The notes under the pieces: generated by a model | Databases searched by the model: none | What the model was told of the DNA's origin: nothing | What the model saw: only the letters and a program-made list of their open reading frames with translations | DNA from: Aureimonas altamirensis | Lineage (GTDB): Bacteria > Pseudomonadota > Alphaproteobacteria > Rhizobiales > Rhizobiaceae | DNA: 64,000 bases | Direction: 5' to 3' | Assembly (NCBI RefSeq): GCF_001463885.1 | Contig: NZ_BBWQ01000018.1 | Location: 248,001-312,000, forward strand | Shown here: piece after piece, positions 55,700 to 62,809 of the stretch | Numbering within the stretch: position 1 is the stretch's first letter | How the letters are laid out: every line of letters begins with the position of its first letter | Program-made: the position numbers and the translations under genes

Positions 55700-56863
55700 T
55701 TAATAGGCCTTGCCGCGCGCCGAGACCGGCCACACGGTTTCGACGACGCCGTTGCGCACGCCGACATACCAGTCATGGACATTGCAGGTAGGATCGCAAT
55801 GCCCGGGCACGAGCTTGAGCTTTTCGTTGATCTTCAGAACGCCGTTTGCATCCTCGATGACCCCATGCTCGTCCGAGCATTTGATGTATTTCACATCGTC
55901 GCGCCCGTAAATGAACGGCAACCCGGAATCCACCGATTGCGCCTTCAGGCCGGCATCGCAGATGGCCTTGTCGGGCTTGGCGTGGCTCATCACGCTGGTC
56001 AGGATGAACAGCGCGTTCTGCCATTCGCCCTTGTCGATGCGCTTCCCGTCCTTGTCGTGGATGCGCCCATAGTCGGCGTCCATGAAGGCATAGCTGCCGC
56101 ATTGCAGTTCGTTGTACAGGCCCGAATTGCTCTCGAAATAATAGCTTCCGGTGCCGCCGCCGCTGACGATCTGCGGCTCCAGCCCCTCGGCCTTCAGCGC
56201 CTCGACCGCATCGCGCACCTGGGCGATGGCGGCATCCAGCTTGGCCTTGCGCTCCTCGTAGCTGTCGATGTGCTGCATGGCCCCCTGATAGGCTTGTATG
56301 CCGGTGAAGCGAAGGCTTGGTGCGCCGGCGATGGCGCGCGCGATCTCCAGCACTGCCGGGGTGGTGGTGACGCCGCAGCGCCCTGCCCCGCAATCGATCT
56401 CGATGAAGCAGTCCAGAACCGTGCCGTTGCGCTGTGCGGCCTGCGACAGATCGGCGACATTGGCCACATCGTCGACGCAGACGATCACGCGGCCGCCATG
56501 CAGCGGCAGGCGCGCCAGCCGCTCGATCTTGGCCGGATCGCGCACCTGGTTGGACACGAGCACGTCCTTGACGCCGGCCCGCACGAAGACCTCCGCCTCC
56601 GAAACCTTCTGGCAGCAGACGCCGATGGCGCCGCCCAGCTCCTGCTGCAGGCGCAGGACATCGACCGACTTGTGCATCTTGCCATGCGCGCGATGCGCCA
56701 TGCCATGCGCCTTGGCGTAGTCGCCCATCTTGCGAATGTTGGCTTCCAGCGCGTCGAGGTCCAGGATCAGGCAGGGTGTCTGGATTTCGTCCGCGCTCAT
56801 GCCCGGCAGGGCGGGAATGTCGTAACCGACCTCGAGGCCGGCGAATTTCGTTTCCGTATCCAT
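55700..56863 (-). CDS. bhcC: Beta-hydroxyaspartate aldolase (D-threonine aldolase fold)
   Basis: A 387-residue PLP enzyme of the DSD1/D-threonine aldolase type. BhcC condenses glycine and glyoxylate to (2R,3S)-beta-hydroxyaspartate. The PLP Lys is Lys62 in AHGKMHKS; the barrel has EIDCGAGRCGV and QIVSGGGTGSYYF; the metal pair is His355 and Asp357 in PGHCDPTCN. ATG 56863 is backed by GAGGAGAG; a much longer open frame upstream runs through bhcB in another frame and is ignored. D-threonine aldolase or D-serine dehydratase are the alternatives, disfavoured by the neighbours. Confidence 0.88.
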   Translation of the reverse strand: MDTETKFAGLEVGYDIPALPGMSADEIQTPCLILDLDALEANIRKMGDYAKAHGMAHRAHGKMHKSVDVLRLQQELGGAIGVCCQKVSEAEVFVRAGVKDVLVSNQVRDPAKIERLARLPLHGGRVIVCVDDVANVADLSQAAQRNGTVLDCFIEIDCGAGRCGVTTTPAVLEIARAIAGAPSLRFTGIQAYQGAMQHIDSYEERKAKLDAAIAQVRDAVEALKAEGLEPQIVSGGGTGSYYFESNSGLYNELQCGSYAFMDADYGRIHDKDGKRIDKGEWQNALFILTSVMSHAKPDKAICDAGLKAQSVDSGLPFIYGRDDVKYIKCSDEHGVIEDANGVLKINEKLKLVPGHCDPTCNVHDWYVGVRNGVVETVWPVSARGKAY

Positions 56864-56874
56864 GGGCTCTCTCC

Positions 56875-57837
56875 TCACTGAGCGTTCGGCTGGTTCCAGG
56901 GCAGCTTGTCGAGGTCGACATTGCCGCCGGTGATCACGACGCCGACACGCTGGCCGGCGAAAAGCTCTTTGTTCTTCAGTATGGCCGCCAGCGGCACGGC
57001 GCTGGAAGGCTCCATGACGATCTTCAGCCGCTTCCAGATCAGCTTCATCGCATCGACGATCTCCGTCTCGGAAACGGTCAGAATATCGGTCACGTTGCGG
57101 CTGACGAAATGCCAGGTCAGGTCCTTTAGGGGTACTTTGAGGCCGTCGGCGATGGTTTCCGGAGCGTCGTCGGCAATGATATGCCCGGCCTTGAAGCTTC
57201 GGTAGGCATCGTCCGCCTGCTCCGGTTCGGCAGCATAGATGCGGATATGCGGGGCCAGCGTGGACAAGGTCAGGCAGGTGCCGGACACCATGCCGCCGCC
57301 GCCGATGGGCGCGATCACGGCGTCGAGGCCGTCGATCTGGTCGTTCAGCTCCAGGGCGCAGGTGCCCTGCCCGGCAATGACGCGCGGATCGTTGTAGGGA
57401 TGCACGAACTCGGCACCGGTGCGCGCCACGACCTCGGCAAAGACGGCCTCCCGCGAGGTGGTCGACGGCTCGCACTCCACCACCTCGGCGCCGTAGCCGC
57501 GTACGGCATCCTTCTTGGCCTGCGGCGCGGTGCGCGGCATGACGACGGTGCAGGGAATGCCCCGCCGCCCGGCGGCATAGGCCAGGCACGTGCCGTGATT
57601 GCCCGACGAGTGGGTCGCAACGCCGCGCGCGGCCTGTTCGTCGCTGAGGCCGAAAACGGCGTTGGATGCGCCGCGTGCCTTGAAAGCCCCCGCCTTCTGC
57701 ATGTTCTCGCATTTGAAGAAGAGGCTGGCGCCGGCAAGGCCGTCGATATGCTGCGATGTCAGGACGGGCGTGCGATGGATGTAGGGCGCGATCCGCTCGC
57801 GCGCCGCAAGCATGTCCTGATAGCTGGGTATGGTCAT
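56875..57837 (-). CDS. bhcB: Beta-hydroxyaspartate dehydratase (threonine dehydratase-like)
   Basis: A 320-residue fold-type II PLP enzyme. BhcB removes water from beta-hydroxyaspartate to give iminosuccinate. Landmarks: HRTPVLTSQHIDGL, the PLP Lys53 in KAGAFKARGASNA, the Asn loop SSGNHGTCLAYAA, and the phosphate-binding glycine loop PIGGGGMVSG. There is no ACT domain, so it is not biosynthetic IlvA. GGGGGAAAC precedes ATG 57837; bhcA ends 13 bases upstream. Serine/threonine dehydratase or serine racemase would be the call outside this context. Confidence 0.88.
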   Translation of the reverse strand: MTIPSYQDMLAARERIAPYIHRTPVLTSQHIDGLAGASLFFKCENMQKAGAFKARGASNAVFGLSDEQAARGVATHSSGNHGTCLAYAAGRRGIPCTVVMPRTAPQAKKDAVRGYGAEVVECEPSTTSREAVFAEVVARTGAEFVHPYNDPRVIAGQGTCALELNDQIDGLDAVIAPIGGGGMVSGTCLTLSTLAPHIRIYAAEPEQADDAYRSFKAGHIIADDAPETIADGLKVPLKDLTWHFVSRNVTDILTVSETEIVDAMKLIWKRLKIVMEPSSAVPLAAILKNKELFAGQRVGVVITGGNVDLDKLPWNQPNAQ

Positions 57838-57850
57838 TGTGTTTCCCCCG

Positions 57851-59041
57851 TCAGGCGGCGAGCCGGGCTTCGGCGGCTTGTGTGCTGCGATAATGCTCTT
57901 GTGCGGCGGCGACGCCGCTGCCCAGCGTGATCGGCAATCCAAGATCGGCCATCGCCATTTCGGCGGTCGCTATGCCGGACAGCGCCATGACGTCGCTGAG
58001 GCTGCCGAGATGCCCGATGCGGAACAGCTTGCCTGACACTTCGCCGAGGCCGACGCCGAAGGCGACGTCGTACTTGGTGCTGGCATGGGCCACCAGCCGC
58101 GTTGCGTCGAAGCCCTGCGGCGTCATGACGGCGGTGACCGTATCGGAGGCGATCTCCGGACGCGTGGCGCAGAGCGGCATCGCCCAGGCCCTTGCCGCCG
58201 CGCGGACACCCTCGGCGATCCGCCGATGCCGAGCAAAGACATTGTCGAGCCCTTCGGTCAGCAGCATCTCGGTCGCCAGCTTCAACCCGTTCAACAGGCC
58301 GACGCTGGGCGTATAGGGATAGGCGCCGTCGGCGTAGCGCGCACGCATGTCGGCGATGTCGAAGAAGGTGCGCGGCAGTTTCGCATCCGCCATCACGTCC
58401 ATCGCGCGCGGCGAGCAGGCCACGATGGCAAGGCCCACGGGCAGCATGAATCCCTTCTGCGAGCCGGTGACGGCGATATCGACACCCCACTCGTCCATGC
58501 GGAAATCCATCGACGCGATGGAACTTACCCCATCCACGAACAGCATCGCCGGATGGTTGGCGGCATCAAGCGCGCGGCGAACCGCCGCGATGTCCGAGCG
58601 AACGCCGGTGGCCGTTTCGTTGTGCGTGGCCAGAACGGCCTTGATGCGATGCTGCCGGTCGGCGCGCAGGCGCGCTTCATAAGCCTCGATGGGAAGCGCG
58701 TTGCCCCATGCCTCCTCGACCAGTTCGACATTCAGGCCGTGGCGGCGGCACATGTCGATCCAGCGGTGGCTGAACATGCCGAAGCGGGCGGCAAGGACCG
58801 TATCGCCCGGGCTGAGCGTGTTGGTGATGGCCGTCTCCCACCCGCCGGTGCCGGTGGACGGAAACACGAAAACCTCGGACGAGGCGCCCTTGATGACCTT
58901 GCGCACACCGGCCAGCGCCGGATGCAGGATTTCGGCAAAGCGCGGCGACCGGTGGTCCAGCGTCGGCATATCCGCCGCGCGGCGCAGCACTTCCGGCATG
59001 TTGGTCGGGCCGGGTATGAAAACGGGGTTCTGCATGTACAT
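57851..59041 (-). CDS. bhcA: L-aspartate:glyoxylate aminotransferase
   Basis: A 396-residue class V aminotransferase. BhcA transfers the amino group of L-aspartate to glyoxylate, giving oxaloacetate and glycine, the first and last link of the cycle. Visible: N-terminal FIPGPTNMPE, PLP-site stretch STGTGGWETAITN, Asp170 in LFVDGVSS and PLP Lys196 in GSQKGFMLP. Serine-glyoxylate and alanine-glyoxylate aminotransferases are close relatives. ATG 59041 lies ten bases after GGAGG; an ATG six bases further in is possible. First gene of bhcABCD, divergent from bhcR. Confidence 0.88.
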   Translation of the reverse strand: MYMQNPVFIPGPTNMPEVLRRAADMPTLDHRSPRFAEILHPALAGVRKVIKGASSEVFVFPSTGTGGWETAITNTLSPGDTVLAARFGMFSHRWIDMCRRHGLNVELVEEAWGNALPIEAYEARLRADRQHRIKAVLATHNETATGVRSDIAAVRRALDAANHPAMLFVDGVSSIASMDFRMDEWGVDIAVTGSQKGFMLPVGLAIVACSPRAMDVMADAKLPRTFFDIADMRARYADGAYPYTPSVGLLNGLKLATEMLLTEGLDNVFARHRRIAEGVRAAARAWAMPLCATRPEIASDTVTAVMTPQGFDATRLVAHASTKYDVAFGVGLGEVSGKLFRIGHLGSLSDVMALSGIATAEMAMADLGLPITLGSGVAAAQEHYRSTQAAEARLAA

Positions 59042-59105
59042 CGGCAAACGCCCTCCTCGACGATGCTGTCAGCCTAACACCGGTGATCGGCATTGGAAAT
59101 TTTCT

Positions 59106-59120
59106 TGAAAAACATTTTCA
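59106..59120. promoter_or_regulatory. Candidate BhcR operator in the bhcA/bhcR gap
   Basis: TGAAAAACATTTTCA is a dyad with perfect six-base arms TGAAAA/TTTTCA around ACA, in the 147-base AT-rich gap between the divergent starts. A TGGAAAT at 59091-59097 just beside it resembles half-sites of IclR-type regulators. The size and symmetry fit an IclR-family site; binding is inferred. Confidence 0.5.
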
Positions 59121-59188
59121 TTTGTGTCGGAATGACGCTTTCTATAGTGAAATCAGCGTGTTGCAGTTTTTCAGACAATGGGGCGGCG

Positions 59189-59998
59189 ATGGCGGGTGAA
59201 ATCAGGAGGCGCGGTCGTCCGAAGGCTTTCAACGAGCCGGAGGGGGAAGCACGCGTCAAGGCGGTGGACCGCGCGCTGGATGTGCTGGACGCCATCGCGG
59301 CATCGGACGGCATCAGCCTCAGCCGCCTGGCAGATCAATTGGACGAATCCGTCGCAACCATCCATCGCGTGCTCGGAACGTTGGAACACCGCGACTTCGT
59401 CGAATGCGGTGCGGACGATCAACTATGGCGCGTGGGCAGCGGCGCCTTTCGGCTGGGGTCGTCCTTCCTGCGCCGGACAAACGTGGTGGAGCAGAGCCGC
59501 CCTGCGCTCCGCCAGCTGATGCAGTTGTGCGGAGAGACAGCCAACCTCGGCATGGAAAAGGAAGGCTTCGTGCTGTTCCTCAGTCAGGTGGAAACGCATG
59601 AGGCGATCCGCGCCTTCTTTCCGCCGGGCACGCTCTCGCCGCTGCATGCCTCCGGTATCGGCAAGGCGCTGTTGTCCACCTACGACGCGCCGCGCTTCGA
59701 GACGTTCTGTGCAACGGTGCCGATGGTGCGCTTTACCGATAAGACCCTGACAAGTGCGCAGGATCTGGCCCGTGACATAGCGCTGGCGCGGCAGCGTGGA
59801 TTTGCCGTCGACGACGAGGAAAAGTCACCCGGCATGCGGTGTGTGGCCGCGCCGATCCGCAATCATCACGGCGAAGCGGTTGCCGGCATTTCCGTGTCCG
59901 GGCCAACGCACCGCATGGGCACGGAACGCCTGGACGAAATCGGCGCCCATGTAAAAGCCGCCGCGACCGAGGTGTCGCGGCGGCTTGGCGCTGCATGA
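59189..59998 (+). CDS. bhcR: IclR-family regulator of the beta-hydroxyaspartate cycle
   Basis: A 269-residue IclR-type regulator: N-terminal basic tail GEIRRRGRPK, winged helix (~21-85, ALDVLDAIAASDGISLSRLADQLDESVATIHRVLGTLE) and an effector domain with SPLHASGIGKALLS and AAPIRNHHGEAVAGISVSGP. BhcR of Paracoccus denitrificans has the same family and divergent placement and senses glyoxylate. ATG 59189 was preferred over a more upstream start because the AT-rich sequence before it reads as promoter and MAGEIRRRGRP fits the family. Confidence 0.87.
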   Translation: MAGEIRRRGRPKAFNEPEGEARVKAVDRALDVLDAIAASDGISLSRLADQLDESVATIHRVLGTLEHRDFVECGADDQLWRVGSGAFRLGSSFLRRTNVVEQSRPALRQLMQLCGETANLGMEKEGFVLFLSQVETHEAIRAFFPPGTLSPLHASGIGKALLSTYDAPRFETFCATVPMVRFTDKTLTSAQDLARDIALARQRGFAVDDEEKSPGMRCVAAPIRNHHGEAVAGISVSGPTHRMGTERLDEIGAHVKAAATEVSRRLGAA

Positions 59999-60010
59999 AA
60001 CTGCGTGCTG

Positions 60011-61228
60011 TCAGCTACCTTCGTACCAGGCTACGAGGCGCTGGCGCTCTTCCGGCGTCATGGAGGTGATGTTGCCCGGCGGCATGGCGTGGCTGCGCCC
60101 GGCCTGCACGTATATTTCCCGTGCATGTTCGGCAATCGCCTCGCCGCTGTCCAGCATCACGCCCTTGGGCGCGCGGTGGACCCCCTCCCAAACCGGCTCT
60201 GCGGCGTGGCACATGGAGCAGCGGCCCATGACCGTCGTCTTGACGGTGTTGAACTCGGCCGATGCCATCAGCGTTTCGGCCCGCGCCGACACCCTTTCCT
60301 GCCCGGTCAGGATCGACGGCGCGGTCGACAGCCACATGATGACGATAAACAGCACGGCGGATGCGCACCATGTCCAGTGCGGCTTGGCGCCGGTGGCATG
60401 CATGGTGTTGAAATAATGCCGGATCAGCACGCCGATGATGAAGACGAGCGACGCGATGATCCAGTTGAACTCCGTGCCGTATGCCAGCGGATAATGGTTG
60501 GACAGCATCAGGAAGATCACGGGCAGCGTCAGGTAATTGTTGTGCGTCGAGCGCTGCTTGGCGATGCGGCCGTATTTCGGGTCGGGCTTGCGGCCGGCCT
60601 TCAGGTCGGCCACCACGATCTTCTGGTTCGGGATGATGATCAGGAAGACGTTGGCCGACATGATCGTGGCGGTGAACGCGCCAAGATGCAGCAGCGCCGC
60701 CCGGCCGGTGAACAGATGCGTGTAGCCGTAGGCAACGCAGACCACCACCGCATAAAGCAGCAGCATCAGCGCCGTATCGTGCCGCCCGAGAGGCGACTTG
60801 CAGAGCTGGTCGTAGACCACCCAGCCGAGGGCCAGAGACCCCATCGAAATCAGAATCGCCACCGGTACGGAAACGTCCAGCACGTTCCGGTCGATCAGGA
60901 ACAGGTCGGCCCCGGTGTAATAGACGACAGCCAGCAGGAAGAAGCCGGACAGCCAGGTGGCGTAGCTTTCCCATTTGAACCAGGTCAGGTGCTCCGGCAG
61001 GTTGGCCGGGGCAACCAGGTATTTCTGGATATGGTAGAAGCCGCCGCCATGCACCTGCCACTCTTCTCCATAGGCGCCGACGGGAAGCCCCTCGCGTTTG
61101 CGAAGGCCAAGATCCAGGGCGATGAAGTAGAAGGACGAGCCGATCCAGGCGATGGCCGTCACCACGTGGAGCCAGCGGGCGGCAAAGGCCAACCACTCCC
61201 AGAAGATCGCAAATTCGTACACGGGCAC
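60011..61228 (-). CDS. puuD: Urate hydroxylase PuuD (membrane protein with C-terminal cytochrome c)
   Basis: PuuD oxidises urate to 5-hydroxyisourate at the inner membrane, passing electrons to the respiratory chain rather than making peroxide. A 405-residue protein: residues ~1-310 have about eight membrane segments (HVVTAIAWIGSSFYFIALD, FFLLAVVYY, LIIIPNQKIVVADLKAG), and the C-terminal domain has the haem motif CSMCH at 337-341 and an axial Met at 382 in HAMPPGN. GTG 61228 has GAGAGGGG directly upstream. It is convergent with bhcR, 12 bases apart, and divergent from the LysR gene. Confidence 0.93.
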   Translation of the reverse strand: MPVYEFAIFWEWLAFAARWLHVVTAIAWIGSSFYFIALDLGLRKREGLPVGAYGEEWQVHGGGFYHIQKYLVAPANLPEHLTWFKWESYATWLSGFFLLAVVYYTGADLFLIDRNVLDVSVPVAILISMGSLALGWVVYDQLCKSPLGRHDTALMLLLYAVVVCVAYGYTHLFTGRAALLHLGAFTATIMSANVFLIIIPNQKIVVADLKAGRKPDPKYGRIAKQRSTHNNYLTLPVIFLMLSNHYPLAYGTEFNWIIASLVFIIGVLIRHYFNTMHATGAKPHWTWCASAVLFIVIMWLSTAPSILTGQERVSARAETLMASAEFNTVKTTVMGRCSMCHAAEPVWEGVHRAPKGVMLDSGEAIAEHAREIYVQAGRSHAMPPGNITSMTPEERQRLVAWYEGS

Positions 61229-61297
61229 CCCCTCTCGGCTAGGACGGACACTCTACGCTGCCGCCCCGTCGGCGAAATCATGCCGCATTCGGGATGA

Positions 61298-61311
61298 CTT
61301 TCAAACGAAAG
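61298..61311. promoter_or_regulatory. Small dyad in the puuD/LysR gap
   Basis: CTTTC (61298-61302) and GAAAG (61307-61311) form an exact inverted repeat with four bases between, in the 129-base divergent gap. It may be contacted by the LysR regulator encoded 47 bases further on. Weak evidence. Confidence 0.3.
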
Positions 61312-61357
61312 ACGAAAATGATAGCGGGCCGGACTGCATCAGGGAGAAACGTGCCGG

Positions 61358-62278
61358 ATGATCTATCTCGACAATGTCGCCGTCTTTGTCCGTGTGGTGG
61401 AGCTGGGCACGCTTTCCGCCGCCGGGCGAGACCTGCGCATATCGCCGGCCGTTGCCTCGCACCGGATCAAGGAGCTCGAGAAGCATCTGGGCGTACGCCT
61501 GTTCAACCGCACCACCCGGCAGGTCAGCCCGACCGAACATGGCCGCGCCTTCTATGAGGGCGCCAAGAAGGTTCTGGATGCGGTCGCGGAGGCGGAGGCC
61601 AACGTGGCCTCGCTGTCGGACAGGCCGCGCGGGGTGATCCGCGTTACGGCGCCGCTGGGCTTCGGCCGCCGCTTCATCGCTTCCGGCATTCCCGAATTTC
61701 ACGATCGCTTTCCGGAGATCGAGGTGCGGCTGCGCCTGTCGGACCACAATGTGGATATGATGAAGGAGGGCATCGACCTGGCCTTCCGGCTTGGCCTCAT
61801 GGAAGATTCCAGCCTCCGGATGCGCGGCATACTGGAATGCGAGCGCGTGCTGGTGGCATCGGCGGAGTATCTGGCGCGCAAGGGCGTGCCGGAGGTTCCC
61901 GCTGCGCTGGTTACCGGAGGGCACGAATGCCTGCTCTTGCGCTTTCCGGGATCGCGGGAATTCTTCTGGACGCTGCATGGGCCGGACGGACCGGAGAAGG
62001 TGGATGTGAGCGGGCCGTTCGATTCGGACGATGGCGACGTTCTGACCGACTGGGCGCTGGCCGGGCGCGGCATCGTGATGAAGCCCCGCTTCGAGGTGGA
62101 GCCTTATTTGCGCTCCGGCCGGCTGCAGGTCGTGCTACCGCAGGCACCCCCGCCTGCCGTACAGCTTGCGGCGGTCTATCCGCACCGCAAGTTCCAGGAC
62201 CCCAAGCTGCGGCTGTTTCTGGAGTTCATGGTAGCGCGCTGCCAGCGCATGGTGCGCGATGCGCTGGCAGCCGCGTGA
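61358..62278 (+). CDS. LysR-family transcriptional regulator
   Basis: A 306-residue LysR-type protein: N-terminal helix-turn-helix (VAVFVRVVELGTLSAAGRDLRISPAVASHRIKELEKHLG) and effector domain (RPRGVIRVTAPLGFGRRFIA onward) of the DhaR/AaeR-like subgroup. It lies divergent from puuD and convergent with uraH (11 bases between stops), so it is the likely regulator of the urate genes; the inducer is unknown. Confidence 0.9.
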   Translation: MIYLDNVAVFVRVVELGTLSAAGRDLRISPAVASHRIKELEKHLGVRLFNRTTRQVSPTEHGRAFYEGAKKVLDAVAEAEANVASLSDRPRGVIRVTAPLGFGRRFIASGIPEFHDRFPEIEVRLRLSDHNVDMMKEGIDLAFRLGLMEDSSLRMRGILECERVLVASAEYLARKGVPEVPAALVTGGHECLLLRFPGSREFFWTLHGPDGPEKVDVSGPFDSDDGDVLTDWALAGRGIVMKPRFEVEPYLRSGRLQVVLPQAPPPAVQLAAVYPHRKFQDPKLRLFLEFMVARCQRMVRDALAAA

Positions 62279-62289
62279 TGGCGAGGCCG

Positions 62290-62652
62290 TCAGCTACCCC
62301 GGTAGGTGGAGTAGCTGAACGGAGAGATCAGCAGCGGTACGTGATAATGCGCCGCTTCTGCCATGCCGAAGCGGATCGGCACACGGTCCAGGAACAGCGG
62401 TTCCGAAAGGCCGGGCGCGGTGCTTTTCAGATAATCGCCGGCATGGAAAAGCAGCTCGTACACACCGGTGGAGAAGTCCGCGCCGGACAGGATGGGCCCA
62501 TCGCACCGGCCGTCATCATTGGTGACGACCGTCTTCAGGTGAACGCGGCTATCCCCGTCCAGCCGGAACAGCTCTATGCGCATGCCGGCGGCCGGACGCC
62601 CGGTTGCCGTATCCAGAACATGCGTGGTCAACCGTCCTGTCGTATCGGCCAT
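62290..62652 (-). CDS. uraH: 5-hydroxyisourate hydrolase
   Basis: A 120-residue transthyretin-like enzyme that opens 5-hydroxyisourate to OHCU. It has the N-terminal [14 protein letters not shown] with a catalytic His, a central Arg-containing strand, [19 protein letters not shown] at the end, and the diagnostic C-terminal YRGS that separates the enzyme from transthyretin. GAGAGGATC precedes ATG 62652. It is divergent from puuE. Confidence 0.95.
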   Translation of the reverse strand: MADTTGRLTTHVLDTATGRPAAGMRIELFRLDGDSRVHLKTVVTNDDGRCDGPILSGADFSTGVYELLFHAGDYLKSTAPGLSEPLFLDRVPIRFGMAEAAHYHVPLLISPFSYSTYRGS

Positions 62653-62809
62653 GGGATCCTCTCTCTTTTCGACTTGCACAGGATACCCTAACGCCGGAAC
62701 CGAAACCTCATGGATGCTGTCCGGCAGGAAAGACTTTCAAATTCGTGGGGGTGAATGCGGCCGGGCAAGCTATTCTAACCTCGATTTCGAGTGGAATGGA
62801 GACGACGCT

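Noticed and set aside
55700-57712. Extended 670-codon version of the bhcC frame
   Set aside because: The extra N-terminal part overlaps bhcB in another frame and has no homology features; GAGGAGAG and ATG at 56863 give the family length.
54719-58000. Reading the Bhc genes individually as ornithine cyclodeaminase, D-threonine aldolase and threonine dehydratase
   Set aside because: The combination, order and divergent IclR regulator fit the beta-hydroxyaspartate cycle much better than three unrelated amino-acid enzymes.
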